Program-made: the position numbers and the translations under genes
Assembly (NCBI RefSeq): GCF_000980875.1
Contig: NZ_LAYO01000100.1
Span: forward strand, 1-64,000
DNA length: 64,000 nucleotides
Source of the DNA: Leucobacter sp. Ag1
Lineage (GTDB): Bacteria; Actinomycetota; Actinomycetes; Actinomycetales; Microbacteriaceae
Direction of reading: 5' to 3'
The notes under the pieces: model-generated
Told to the model about the DNA's origin: nothing
Database searches by the model: none
What the model saw: only the letters and a program-made list of their open reading frames with translations
Shown: positions 10,633-19,956 of the stretch, in pieces
How the letters are laid out: each line of letters starts with the position of its first letter
Numbering within the stretch: position 1 is the first letter of the stretch

Positions 10633-12543
10633 TTACTTCGCGAGCTGCTGCTTGAGACGCGACGCCGCGCGTGCGCGCAGGCTCGCCTCGAGCTCCACCT
10701 TGCGGATGCGGACGACCTCGGGGGTCACCTCGACGCACTCGTCCTCGCGGGCGAACTCCAGGCACTCCTCGAGCGTCAGAACGCGCGGCGGGGTCATCGA
10801 CTCGAAGGAGTCGGCCGTCGACGAACGCATGTTCGTCAGCTTCTTCTCCTTGGTGATGTTCACGTCCATGTCCTCGGAACGCGAGTTCTCACCGATGACC
10901 ATACCCTCGTACACCTCTGCGGTGGGCTGCACGAAGAAGGTCATGCGCTCCTGCAGGTTGATGAGCGAGAACGGGGTGACGACGCCCGCGCGGTCGGCGA
11001 CGATCGACCCGTTGTTGCGGGTGACGATGGGGCCGGCCCACTCGTCGTAGCCGTGCGAGATCGCGTTCGCGATACCGGTGCCGCGGGTCGTGGTCATGAA
11101 CTCCGAGCGGAAGCCGATCAGGCCGCGCGACGGGACGATGAACTCCATGCGCACCCAGCCGGTGCCGTTGTTCACCATGTTCTCCATGCGGCCCTTGCGC
11201 GCCGCGAGCAGCTGCGTGATCGCGCCGAGGTGCTCCTCGGGGGTGTCGATCGTGAGGTGCTCGTAGGGCTCGTGGGTCTTGCCGTCGACCTGCTTCGTGA
11301 CCACCTGCGGCTTGCCGACGGTCAGCTCGAAGCCCTCACGACGCATGTTCTCGACGAGGATGGCGAGCGCGAGCTCGCCGCGGCCCTGCACCTCCCAGGC
11401 GTCGGGGCGCTCGGTGTTGAGCACGCGGAGCGAGACGTTGCCGATGAGCTCGCGATCGAGGCGGTCCTTGATCATGCGGGCGGTCAGCTTGTGGCCCTTG
11501 ACCTTGCCGACGAGCGGCGAGGTGTTCGCACCGATGGTCATCGAGATGGCGGGCTCATCGACCGTGATGGTCGGCAGCGGACGCACGTCCTCGGCGTCGG
11601 CGATGGTCTCGCCGATGGTGATGTCCTCGATGCCGGCGATCGCGACGATATCGCCGGGGCCCGCCTTCTCGGCCGGGTAGCGGGTGAGCGCCTTGGTGAG
11701 CATGAGCTCGGTGATGCGCACGTTCTGGACGGTGCCGTCCTGCTTCACCCACGCGACGGTCTCGCCCTTGTGGATCCAGCCGTTGTGCACGCGGAGCAGC
11801 GCGATACGGCCGAGGAACGGCGACGAGTCGAGGTTGGTGACGTGCGCCTGCAGCGGGTGCTCGTCATCGAAGCTCGGCGCGGGGACGCGCTCGATGATGG
11901 TCTCGAACAGGGGCTCGAGATCCGGGTTGTTCGGCAGCTCGCCGTCGCCGGGACGCTCGTGCGACGCGGCGCCCGCGCGGCCCGAGAGGTAGACGGTCGG
12001 CACGTCGAGCACGGCGTCGACGTCGATGTCCGGGTGATCCTCGGAGAGGTCGGAGGCCAGGCCGAGCAGCAGGTCCTGGGCCTCGCCCTCGACCTCCTCG
12101 ATGCGGGCGTCGGGACGGTCGGTCTTGTTCACCGCGAGGATCACGGGGAGGTGCGCCTCGAGCGCCTTGCGCAGCACGAAGCGGGTCTGGGGCAGCGGGC
12201 CCTCGGACGCGTCGACGAGCAGCACGACGCCGTCGACCATGGACAGCGCGCGCTCGACCTCGCCGCCGAAGTCCGCGTGACCCGGGGTGTCGACCACGTT
12301 GATGACGATGGGGCCGTTCTTCGCGTGCTCGCCCTCGTAGGAGATGGCGGTGTTCTTCGCGAGGATCGTGATGCCCTTCTCGCGCTCGAGATCGTTCGAG
12401 TCCATGACCCGATCGTCGACCTCGGCGTGCGCGTCGAAGGAGTTGGTCTGGCGCAGCATGGCGTCGACGAGCGTGGTCTTGCCGTGGTCGACGTGCGCGA
12501 CGATTGCGACGTTCCGGAGGTCTTCGCGGGTGGCAAGAGCCAT
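10633..12543 (-). CDS. typA: Translational GTPase TypA/BipA
   Basis: This ribosome-associated GTPase of the EF-G family (636 residues) acts in 50S assembly and in stress and low-temperature growth. The G1 loop AHVDHGKT is at residues 16-23. The switch region [14 protein letters not shown]3 [11 protein letters not shown] and G4 NKTD follow, then EF-G-like domains and the TypA-specific C-terminal domain ([17 protein letters not shown]). ATG 12543 was chosen because the family begins with this [21 protein letters not shown] pattern; upstream in-frame codons are not conserved-looking. The duplicated 51-bp block just upstream probably carries its promoter. Confidence 0.96.
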   Translation of the reverse strand: MALATREDLRNVAIVAHVDHGKTTLVDAMLRQTNSFDAHAEVDDRVMDSNDLEREKGITILAKNTAISYEGEHAKNGPIVINVVDTPGHADFGGEVERALSMVDGVVLLVDASEGPLPQTRFVLRKALEAHLPVILAVNKTDRPDARIEEVEGEAQDLLLGLASDLSEDHPDIDVDAVLDVPTVYLSGRAGAASHERPGDGELPNNPDLEPLFETIIERVPAPSFDDEHPLQAHVTNLDSSPFLGRIALLRVHNGWIHKGETVAWVKQDGTVQNVRITELMLTKALTRYPAEKAGPGDIVAIAGIEDITIGETIADAEDVRPLPTITVDEPAISMTIGANTSPLVGKVKGHKLTARMIKDRLDRELIGNVSLRVLNTERPDAWEVQGRGELALAILVENMRREGFELTVGKPQVVTKQVDGKTHEPYEHLTIDTPEEHLGAITQLLAARKGRMENMVNNGTGWVRMEFIVPSRGLIGFRSEFMTTTRGTGIANAISHGYDEWAGPIVTRNNGSIVADRAGVVTPFSLINLQERMTFFVQPTAEVYEGMVIGENSRSEDMDVNITKEKKLTNMRSSTADSFESMTPPRVLTLEECLEFAREDECVEVTPEVVRIRKVELEASLRARAASRLKQQLAK

Positions 12544-12641
12544 AAGCAGTGGTGTCCTAACGAGACGGAGAGACGGCGTCGGCGGAGCGGGATGCCGGGA
12601 CATCGGAGGCACGCGAAACGTGCCGGACGTCACAAGGCCGA

Positions 12642-12761
12642 CGTGCAATTGTAACGGATCGAGGTGAATCGCACATCACCTGCCGGATCCGCACCCAAAC
12701 GCCCGGCCAACGCACAATTGACACGGATGGGAGTGAATCGCACATCACCTGCCGGATCCGC
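12642..12761. repeat. Two direct copies of a ~51-bp block upstream of typA
   Basis: Copy one is at 12642-12692 and copy two at 12711-12761, a 69-bp period. The last 33 bases (TGAATCGCACATCACCTGCC plus GGATCCGC) are almost identical. The first 18 diverge slightly around a shared CAATTG. On the typA strand copy one reads TTACAATTG, a plausible -10 (TACAAT), while copy two has GTCAATTG. A duplicated promoter or regulator site is likely. Confidence 0.75.
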
Positions 12762-12780
12762 GCTCGGATGCGCGGGCGAC

Positions 12781-14220
12781 TCAGTCGTCGACGATCACGC
12801 CGATCGGAGCCGTCTCATCGACGAGCTCGTGCCGCTGCCGCCCCTTGCCGCGCACCAGCGCGAAGTACCCGACGAGCAGCAACGCGATCCAGATGATCCC
12901 GACCACGAGCGCGGGCCGGGTGTCCTCCATCACGCCGATCATCACGATGACGAATCCGATGAAGACGATCGTCGCGATCGAGGCCGCCGGCCACAGGGGC
13001 ACGGGGAACTCGCTCGGCAGGCGACCGTCGCGATCGATCTCCCGCTTCATGCGTACGTGGGCGACGAGGATCATGAGCCAGACCAGCACCGTCGCGAAGG
13101 TCGCGAGGGCGGCGATGAGGAAGAAGATCTGGTCGGGGAACAGCGCGTTCAGCACGACGCCGACGAGCAGCGCGCCGACCATGGTGACCACGGTCAGCCA
13201 CGGCACTCCGGTGCGGGTGACGCGCATGAACGCCCGCGGCGCCTGCCCCTGCTCGGCGAGACCGTGCAGCATGCGCCCGGCGCCGAAGATGTCGGCGTTG
13301 ATCGCCGAGAGGGCAGCGGTGATGACGACGGCATTGAGCACGTGCGCGGCACCGGTGAGGCCGAGGGTCTCGAAGATCGAGACGAACGGGCTCGCCTTGC
13401 CGTCGATCGTGTTCCACGGCTGCAGGCACATGATGATGCCGAGCGTCAGTACGTAGAAGAGCAGGATCCGGACCGGGACCGAGTTGATGGCCTTCGGGAT
13501 CACGCGCTTCGGATCCTTGGCCTCGCCCGCGGTGATGCCGATCACCTCGGTGCCGCCGAACGCGAACATCACGACGGTGAAGGAGGCGAGCAGCCCCCAG
13601 ACGCCGTTCGGCATGAAGCCGCCGTGGTCGACGAGATTGTGCAGGCCCGCGGCGTTCTCGGACTGCGTCGAGATGCCGAAGACGATGATCGCGATGCCAC
13701 CCGCGATCATGAGGATGATCGCGACGATCTTGATGAGCGAGAACCAGAATTCGAGCTCTCCGAACACCTTGACGCTGATGAGGTTGAGCGCCGCGATGAA
13801 GAAGACGACCGCGAGCACCCAGATCCACCGCTCGACGTCGGGGAACCAGAACCCCATGTAGACGCCGAACGCGGTGACGTCGGCGAGCGCCACGACGAAC
13901 ATCTCGAAGGTGTAGGTCCACCCGGTGAGGAATCCGGCGAACGGCCCCACGTAGCGGGAGGCGTACTGGGCGAACGAGCCGGAGACCGGATGTCGCACGG
14001 CCATCTCGCCGAGCGCGCGCATCACCATGAACACGGCGGCGCCGCCGATCATGTAGGCGAGCAGCACCGCGGGGCCGGCGGCCTGGATCGCGCCGGCGGA
14101 GCCCATGAACAGGCCCGTACCGATGGCGGAGCCGAGCGCCATGAAGCGGATGTGCCGGGCGGTGAGGCCGCGCTTCAGCGCGGTGGGTGCGGGCGCACCC
14201 GTATCGAGCGTGGTGTCCAT
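12781..14220 (-). CDS. hutT: Amino acid permease (AAT/APC family), likely histidine uptake
   Basis: This secondary transporter (479 residues) has 12 predicted membrane helices. The APC-family first helix [22 protein letters not shown] is at residues 31-52, and the [17 protein letters not shown] motif near 225-241 is typical of bacterial AAT permeases. It follows the formimidoylglutamase gene on the same strand with a 51-bp gap, and the operon lies within the hut locus. I therefore infer proton-coupled histidine import, although the family also includes proline, aromatic and GABA permeases. The symbol is tentative. Confidence 0.88.
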   Translation of the reverse strand: MDTTLDTGAPAPTALKRGLTARHIRFMALGSAIGTGLFMGSAGAIQAAGPAVLLAYMIGGAAVFMVMRALGEMAVRHPVSGSFAQYASRYVGPFAGFLTGWTYTFEMFVVALADVTAFGVYMGFWFPDVERWIWVLAVVFFIAALNLISVKVFGELEFWFSLIKIVAIILMIAGGIAIIVFGISTQSENAAGLHNLVDHGGFMPNGVWGLLASFTVVMFAFGGTEVIGITAGEAKDPKRVIPKAINSVPVRILLFYVLTLGIIMCLQPWNTIDGKASPFVSIFETLGLTGAAHVLNAVVITAALSAINADIFGAGRMLHGLAEQGQAPRAFMRVTRTGVPWLTVVTMVGALLVGVVLNALFPDQIFFLIAALATFATVLVWLMILVAHVRMKREIDRDGRLPSEFPVPLWPAASIATIVFIGFVIVMIGVMEDTRPALVVGIIWIALLLVGYFALVRGKGRQRHELVDETAPIGVIVDD

Positions 14221-14271
14221 CTTCGGGTCCTTCGGGTCTGCGATCGGCGTGCGTCGGTCTGAGCGGAGGAG

Positions 14272-15291
14272 TTACCGCTGGAGGCGGTGGGCCAGGCCCA
14301 CCGCGGCGTCGAGCACGCAGAGCGCCGCGAGGCGCACCGTGCGACCGTCGGCGGAGTCCGCCGTGGCGTCGATCTCGGCGAGGTCGATGCCGCGCACGCG
14401 CGGGTCCTCTGCGAAGAGCCGGGCGAAGCGTCGGAGCTCGTGCGCCTGGATGCCCCCGGGGATCGACGCGGGGCAGGCGGGCACTACCGAGCGGTCGCAG
14501 ACGTCGACGTCCAGGTCGACGTGGATCGGGCCGCCTGCGGCGCCCGCGATCTCGAGCGACTCTGCGACGATATCGCGCAGCGGCCGGTCGTGGAGCTCGT
14601 CGCGGTGGATCACGGTGATGCCGAGGTCCTTCGCCCGCTGCCGGTAGGCGCGCGAGTTCGCGAAGTCGGCGATGCCGATCTGCACGATCCGGCGCGGATC
14701 GAGCCCCGCTTCGACGAGGCGGCGCACGGGCGATCCGTTGCTGCGGCCATCGCGCAGGTCGTGGTGCGCGTCGAGGGTGATGAGCCCGGCGGTGCCGAGT
14801 TCGTCACCGTACACGCCGAGCGCGGCCGGCACCGTGAGCGAGTTGTCGCCGCCGAGCGCGACGACGAGCTGCGCCCGGCGCGCGAGCTCGGCGACCGCCT
14901 CGGTCGCTGCGCGCTCCCCCGCCTCGGAATCGGGGTCGTGCAGATCCCCCGCGTCGACGATGCGCAGAGCCTCCTCGAGGATCAGCTCCGCCTCGTCTCC
15001 CCGCGCGCCCGGCGCGCCCTCGGTCACCGCGTGGCCGGAGTAGCGGCGCAGCGCCGCCCGGATCGCCGCCGGCGTCTCGTGCGCGTTGGTCGGCGAGAGC
15101 GAGGTCTGCGACACCGGGATCCCGACGAGGGCGAGGTCGACCTCCTGACCGGAGTCGGCGGGCCAGCCTCCCGTTCGCGGCCAGGCCGGGTCGACGGAGA
15201 GGCCGGCGGCTGCGGCCGTCTCGAATCCCTTCGGATCGACGGCGGGACGCGCGGCGAGGGCGCGGGCTGCGGTGATGGCGTCAGTGCTCAT
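14272..15291 (-). CDS. hutG: Arginase-family formimidoylglutamase candidate
   Basis: This ureohydrolase-fold enzyme (339 residues) is placed to hydrolyse N-formimino-glutamate to glutamate and formamide in histidine degradation. Metal-binding stretches are visible: GGDNS at residues 147-151, DAHHD at 174-178 and DLDVD near 249-253. In classical arginases the first is GGDHS and the histidine binds manganese; here it is asparagine. The start ATG gives a normal family length. It is divergent from hutH with one hut operator between, and is followed by the permease. Function is inferred from the locus; agmatinase-like activity is the alternative. Confidence 0.85.
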   Translation of the reverse strand: MSTDAITAARALAARPAVDPKGFETAAAAGLSVDPAWPRTGGWPADSGQEVDLALVGIPVSQTSLSPTNAHETPAAIRAALRRYSGHAVTEGAPGARGDEAELILEEALRIVDAGDLHDPDSEAGERAATEAVAELARRAQLVVALGGDNSLTVPAALGVYGDELGTAGLITLDAHHDLRDGRSNGSPVRRLVEAGLDPRRIVQIGIADFANSRAYRQRAKDLGITVIHRDELHDRPLRDIVAESLEIAGAAGGPIHVDLDVDVCDRSVVPACPASIPGGIQAHELRRFARLFAEDPRVRGIDLAEIDATADSADGRTVRLAALCVLDAAVGLAHRLQR

Positions 15292-15346
15292 GGGGCGACC
15301 GTAGCAAGATTCGACGGCGGGTTCGGAGGGTGCGATCGCGGAGCCC

Positions 15347-15362
15347 GTCCGGGATACCGGAC
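15347..15362. promoter_or_regulatory. Hut operator (IclR/HutR-type palindrome), copy 1
   Basis: GTCCGGGATACCGGAC lies in the divergent hutG-hutH promoter region, 56 bp from hutH and 56 bp from hutG. The identical 16-mer recurs ahead of hutU at 23229. Its core TCCGGGATACCGGA fits the layout TCnGnnATnCCnGA that I recall for the IclR-type HutR of corynebacteria. It is a likely site for the IclR regulator encoded at 17140. Confidence 0.85.
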
Positions 15363-15417
15363 GGTTCGCGGGCGCACGCCCTGCCGCCGGGGCCGCGCGT
15401 GCGGTGGGATCGAAACC

Positions 15418-16989
15418 ATGAACACCACTGCACCCGTGATCCTCGGCGAGGCCTCCCTGACCATCGCCGACGTCGTCTCCGTCGCCCGCAAGGACGCCCG
15501 CGTCGAGATCGGCGCCGGCGCCCTCGAACGCATCGCCGCCAGCCGCCAGGTCATCGAGGACCTCGCGAACGACACCCGCCCCCACTACGGCGTCTCGACC
15601 GGCTTCGGCGCGCTCGCCAAGGTCCAGATCCCCGTCGAGAAGCGCCAGCAGCTGCAGCGCAGCCTCATCCGCTCGCACGCGGCCGGAACCGGCGCCGAGG
15701 TCGAGCGCGAGGTCGTCCGCGCGCTCATGCTGCTCCGCCTCAACACCCTCGCCTCGGGCCGCACCGGTGTGCGCCCCGTCGTCGCCGAGACCTACGCCGC
15801 GATCCTCAACGCGGGCATCACCCCCGTCGTGCACGAGTACGGCTCGCTCGGCTGCTCGGGCGACCTCAGCCCCCTCGCCCACTGCGCGCTCACGCTGCTC
15901 GGCGAGGGCGACGTGCGCGTCTCGCAGGATCCCCACGACGCCCCGATCCCCGCGGCCGAGGCCCTCGCCGCGGCCGGGATCGAGCCGATCTCGCTCGTCG
16001 AGAAGGAGGGCCTCGCCCTCATCAACGGCACCGACGGCATGCTGGGCATGCTCAGCCTCGCGCTCACCGACCTCGCCGATCTGCTCCGCATCGCCGACGT
16101 CGCCGCGGCAGCATCGGTCGAGGCCCTCACCGGCACCGACGCCGTGTTCGCCGCCGACCTGCACGCGCTGCGCCCGCACCCGGGTCAGGCCGCCGCCGCC
16201 GCCAACATGGCCGCGGTGCTCGCGGAGTCGCACCTGATCCAGCGCCCGCAGGAGGGCGTGTTCACCCGTGTGCAGGACGCGTACTCGCTGCGCTGCGCCC
16301 CGCAGGTGCACGGCGCCGCCCGCGACACCGCCGCGTACGCGGCGCAGGTCGCATCGATCGAGCTGCGCTCGGCGGTCGACAACCCGGTCGTGCTGCCCGA
16401 CGGCCGTGTCGAGTCGAACGGCAACTTCCACGGCGCACCCGTCGCGTACGTGCTCGACTTCCTCGCGATCGCCGTCGCCGACCTCGCGTCGATCAGCGAG
16501 CGCCGTACCGACCGGTTCCTCGACGTGTCGCGCAACCACGGGCTGCCCCCGTTCCTCGCGGCCGACGCCGGCCTCGACTCGGGCCTCATGATCGCCCAGT
16601 ACACCGCGGCCGGCATCGTGTCGGAGCTGAAGCGGCTCGCCGCCCCGGCCTCGGTCGACTCGATCCCGTCCTCGGCCATGCAGGAGGATCACGTGTCGAT
16701 GGGCTGGGCCGCCGGACGCAAGCTGCGTCGCTCGATCGACGGCCTCGGCCGCGTGCTCGCCATCGAGCTGCTCACCTCGACCCGCGCACTCGATTTCCGC
16801 GCCGCCCAGCCCGAGCACGGCGCCCCGGCGCCCGCCACGGCCGCGGTGCACGCCCTGTTCCGCACCGAGATCTCGGCGCCCGACACCGATTCGTTCCTGT
16901 CGCCGACCATCACTGCGGCGCACCGCTTCGTCGAGAGCGGTGCCGTGCTCGACGCGGTCGAGAGCGCACTCGGCGCGCCGCTCGCCTGA
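15418..16989 (+). CDS. hutH: Histidine ammonia-lyase
   Basis: The enzyme (523 residues) deaminates L-histidine to urocanate, the first step of the hut pathway. It belongs to the MIO-dependent ammonia-lyases. The cofactor tripeptide lies in GSLGCSGDLSPLAH, so it is Cys146-Ser147-Gly148 rather than the common Ala-Ser-Gly; several actinobacterial enzymes show this. Other family blocks include HYGVSTGFG near residue 57, ALINGTDGM near 200 and QEDHVSMG near 422. It is transcribed away from hutG with a hut operator in between, and a small hairpin follows the stop at 16996. Confidence 0.96.
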   Translation: MNTTAPVILGEASLTIADVVSVARKDARVEIGAGALERIAASRQVIEDLANDTRPHYGVSTGFGALAKVQIPVEKRQQLQRSLIRSHAAGTGAEVEREVVRALMLLRLNTLASGRTGVRPVVAETYAAILNAGITPVVHEYGSLGCSGDLSPLAHCALTLLGEGDVRVSQDPHDAPIPAAEALAAAGIEPISLVEKEGLALINGTDGMLGMLSLALTDLADLLRIADVAAAASVEALTGTDAVFAADLHALRPHPGQAAAAANMAAVLAESHLIQRPQEGVFTRVQDAYSLRCAPQVHGAARDTAAYAAQVASIELRSAVDNPVVLPDGRVESNGNFHGAPVAYVLDFLAIAVADLASISERRTDRFLDVSRNHGLPPFLAADAGLDSGLMIAQYTAAGIVSELKRLAAPASVDSIPSSAMQEDHVSMGWAAGRKLRRSIDGLGRVLAIELLTSTRALDFRAAQPEHGAPAPATAAVHALFRTEISAPDTDSFLSPTITAAHRFVESGAVLDAVESALGAPLA

Positions 16990-16995
16990 GCCCGC

Positions 16996-17024
16996 GCCTC
17001 TGCGGGCAGACTGTCCGCAGAGGC
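16996..17024. terminator. Hairpin after hutH
   Basis: GCCTCTGCGG and its complement CCGCAGAGGC surround a 9-nt loop, 7 bp after the hutH stop. A second hairpin (GGCCCCG / CGGGGCC, 17057-17077) follows before the regulator gene. Either could end or attenuate hutH transcription. Confidence 0.55.
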
Positions 17025-17139
17025 ACCGGTGCGGGGAGACCCGCTCGATGCTCGGTGGCCCCGTCAGACGCGGGGCCGCCGGAACGGTGCCGCGCGCCGG
17101 GGGTCCGCACTGGGGGAACAGTGATTGAGAGGACGAACG

Positions 17140-17928
17140 ATGTCTGACGACTCGCCGAAGGTTCCCGCCGCGGACCAGACCCTGCGGATCCTGAGCCTGC
17201 TCGCGAGCTCGCGCGGCCCCATGGCCGCGAGCATGATCGCGACGCAGCTCGGCCTGCCGCGATCCACCGTCTACCACCTGCTGGCCACGCTGCAGGAGCA
17301 CGGCTTCGTCATGCACCTGCCCGAGGAGCGCCGCTACGGACTCGGCCTCGCCGCCGTCGAGCTGAGCTCGGCCTACGCGCGGCAGGAACCCCTCACGCGG
17401 ATCGGGCGCCCCCTGCTCGCCGGCCTCGTCGACCGGCTCGGCATGAGCGGCCACCTCGCGGTGCCGCACGGCCGCGACGTGCTCTACGTGATCGAAGAGC
17501 GCGCGCCGGGATCCCCGCCCCTCATCACCGACGTCGATGTGCGCCTGCCCCTGCAGCTCACCGCGAGCGGGCGGGCGATCCTCGCCGCCCTGCCGAAGGC
17601 GCAGGTGCGCGCGCTCTTCCCGGATCGGGAGTCGTTCGTGCACCGCCACGAGGACCTCGAGGGCATCGACCGCTACTCGCGTCTCCGCACCGTGCTCGAC
17701 GACACGAGCACCCGCGGCTACGCGCTCGAGCGCGGCTCGGTCACCGCGGGCCTCGCCTCGGTCGGCGTGCCCGTGCTCGACCACCGCGGCTGGCCGGTGG
17801 CCGCCATCGCGGTCACCTTCTCGGAATCGCGCGTGCCCGACGACGCGTACCCCGGCCTCGCGGCGGAGGTGCGCCGCACGGCCGAGACCCTCTCGACCCG
17901 CATCCACGGGCGCAGCGCGCGGGTGTAG
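17140..17928 (+). CDS. hutR: IclR-family regulator, likely HutR
   Basis: The protein (262 residues) has a winged helix-turn-helix at about residues 8-70 (TLRILSLLASSRGPMAASMIATQLGLPRSTVYHLLATLQE) and the IclR ligand-binding domain at about 80-255 (LTASGRAILAALP, RGYALERG, GVPVLDHRGWPVAAIAVT). ATG 17140 is preferred over an in-frame TTG 15 bp upstream because GAGAGGA sits at the right distance. It is the only regulator in the hut locus. The twice-occurring 16-bp operator has the layout of HutR sites in corynebacteria. Whether it activates or represses cannot be told. Confidence 0.88.
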   Translation: MSDDSPKVPAADQTLRILSLLASSRGPMAASMIATQLGLPRSTVYHLLATLQEHGFVMHLPEERRYGLGLAAVELSSAYARQEPLTRIGRPLLAGLVDRLGMSGHLAVPHGRDVLYVIEERAPGSPPLITDVDVRLPLQLTASGRAILAALPKAQVRALFPDRESFVHRHEDLEGIDRYSRLRTVLDDTSTRGYALERGSVTAGLASVGVPVLDHRGWPVAAIAVTFSESRVPDDAYPGLAAEVRRTAETLSTRIHGRSARV

Positions 17929-18022
17929 CGCCCGAGCGCGAGCGCGGCACAGGCACGGGTGCAGCCGCAACCCCGACGAGGGGCACCTCGTTGAAGAACA
18001 CCCGTCGAGCGGAAGAACCGCT

Positions 18023-19924
18023 TCAGCGCGAGCGGCTCCCACGGGGCGCGATCGCGCGCAGCGCGCCGAGGATCGCCGCGAGGTCCACGACCTCCTGCAG
18101 CCAGGCGCCGAGCAGCGCGGGCAGGAAGCCGAATGCCGCGACCAGCATCAGAGCGACGCTCATGACGATGCCCAGCCAGATGCTCTGCATCGCGATCCGC
18201 ACCGTGTCCCGGCCGATCCGCACCGCGTCGGCGACGCCCGAGATCCGATCGAAGCGGTTGACCACGTCGGCGGACTCGCTCGCCGCGGTCGCGCCGCGCG
18301 CGCCCATCGCGAAGCCGACGTCCGCGGCTGCCAGCACCGGTGCGTCGTTCAAGCCGTCGCCGACCATCAGCAGGGGTCGCGGCTGCACGTGCGCCACGAT
18401 CTCGACCTTGTCGGCGGGATGGCATTCGGCGTGCACCTCGTCGATGCCGAGGCGCTCCCCGATCGGTCGAGCCGTCGCGGCGACGTCGCCCGTCACGATG
18501 AGCATCCGCTCGACCCCGAGCGAGCGCAGTTCGGCGAGCGTCTCGGGCGCCTCGTCGCGCAGCCGATCGCGCATCACGATCGCCCCCGCGAATCGGTCGT
18601 CCAGCGCCGTGTAGATGGCGAGCTCGCCGGGCGCCAGGTCGACCCGCGCCAGGTCGGCCGCGGTTTCGGCGACCCATGCCGGCTTTCCGACCCGGACGAC
18701 GGCCCCGGGCCGAGCGGCACCGGCCCCGCCCGCGGCGGCTCCCACCGCGGCGAGCTCGGCGGCCACCCCGTTGGTCGCGCTCTCCGAGGCCTCCTCGACG
18801 GCGAGCACGGCGAGCCCTCGGGCCTTCGCCGCATCGACCACCGCACCCGCGAGCACGTGCGACGAGTACACCTCGGCCGCCGCCGCGAGCTGCAGCACGT
18901 CGTCCTCGGTGAATCCCGGGGCGGCCACGACGCGCTGGAGCTGCGGCCGTCCGGTGGTGAGCGTACCCGTCTTGTCGAAGGCCGCGGACCGCACGCGCGC
19001 CAGCTGCTCCAGCGTGCCGCCGCCCTTCACGATGAGGCCCGACTTCGCGGCCCGGCTCATCCCGCCGAGGAACGCGACCGGAGCCGCGATCAGCAGCGGG
19101 CACGGTGTCGCCACGACGAGCACCTCGGCGAAGCGCACGGCCTCGCCGCTGACGGCCCAGGCGATGCCCGCGATGGCGAGCGACAGCACGGTGAAGGGCA
19201 CGGCGTACCGGTCGGCCAGCCGCACGGTACGGGAGCGGCTCTGCTGCGCCTCGGAGACGAGCGCCACGATCTGCTGGTACTGGCTGTCGGCGGCGAGCGC
19301 CGAAGCCCGCATCCGAACCGCCGCGGCACCGTTCACGACGCCGCTCGCGATCTTCTCGCCGGATCGCCGCTCGACCGGGAGGCTCTCGCCGGTGAGGGAC
19401 GACTCGTCGAACTGGGCGGAGGGGTCGAGCAGCACCGCGTCGACGGGTACGAGCTCGCCCGGACGCACGAGCAGCACGTCGCCGATCGCGATGTCGGAGA
19501 TGTCGACGGTGTCGAGGCGTTCCCCGCCCGTCGCGTCCGGGTCCGGGTGCACGCGGGTGGCCTGCCGGGGCGCGCGCTGCAGCAGCGCGGTGAGCTCGCG
19601 CTTGGAGCGGTTCTCGGCGTAGTCCTCGAGCGCTTCACCGCCCGTGAGCATGAGCACGACGACGAGCGCCGCCCACGGCTCGCCGACCAGTACCGCGGCG
19701 ACGATGGCCGTGACCGCGAGGATGTCGAGCCCCGCTTTGCCGCCGATCAGCGACCGGATCATGCCGACCGCCTGCCAGGCCGCGATGAGCAGCGCGTAGA
19801 CGCCGACGAGGATCGGCGCCGCCGCTCTGGCCGGTGTGGCGAGGAGCACCAGGCCCACCGCGGCGACGAGCAGGGTGGTCGCGACCATCGGGTAGGCGCG
19901 CAGCGCGCGCTTCAGAGCCGTCAT
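18023..19924 (-). CDS. Heavy-metal P1B-type ATPase
   Basis: This metal-exporting P-type ATPase (633 residues) has TGES at residues 178-181, the intramembrane metal motif TPCPL at 273-277, the phosphorylation site DKTGT at 317-321 and GDGLND near 530. No N-terminal metal-binding domain is present. The nucleotide-domain motif usually written SxHP reads SSHVLA (354-359), so the proline is replaced by valine. The gene lies 32 bp downstream of hutI on the same strand, so it is probably cotranscribed with hutU-hutI. Metal specificity is open; zinc, cadmium, cobalt or manganese are possible. Confidence 0.88.
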   Translation of the reverse strand: MTALKRALRAYPMVATTLLVAAVGLVLLATPARAAAPILVGVYALLIAAWQAVGMIRSLIGGKAGLDILAVTAIVAAVLVGEPWAALVVVLMLTGGEALEDYAENRSKRELTALLQRAPRQATRVHPDPDATGGERLDTVDISDIAIGDVLLVRPGELVPVDAVLLDPSAQFDESSLTGESLPVERRSGEKIASGVVNGAAAVRMRASALAADSQYQQIVALVSEAQQSRSRTVRLADRYAVPFTVLSLAIAGIAWAVSGEAVRFAEVLVVATPCPLLIAAPVAFLGGMSRAAKSGLIVKGGGTLEQLARVRSAAFDKTGTLTTGRPQLQRVVAAPGFTEDDVLQLAAAAEVYSSHVLAGAVVDAAKARGLAVLAVEEASESATNGVAAELAAVGAAAGGAGAARPGAVVRVGKPAWVAETAADLARVDLAPGELAIYTALDDRFAGAIVMRDRLRDEAPETLAELRSLGVERMLIVTGDVAATARPIGERLGIDEVHAECHPADKVEIVAHVQPRPLLMVGDGLNDAPVLAAADVGFAMGARGATAASESADVVNRFDRISGVADAVRIGRDTVRIAMQSIWLGIVMSVALMLVAAFGFLPALLGAWLQEVVDLAAILGALRAIAPRGSRSR

Positions 19925-19956
19925 GGCTCCATTCTGCCCGGGCGACGGGCCCGGCC

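Noticed and set aside
14272-18042. A 1,256-codon minus-strand frame across hutH and hutR
   Set aside because: The part beyond 15291 is antisense to hutH and hutR and has the biased Arg/Ala/Gly composition of a GC-rich shadow frame; only the arginase-family end is real.
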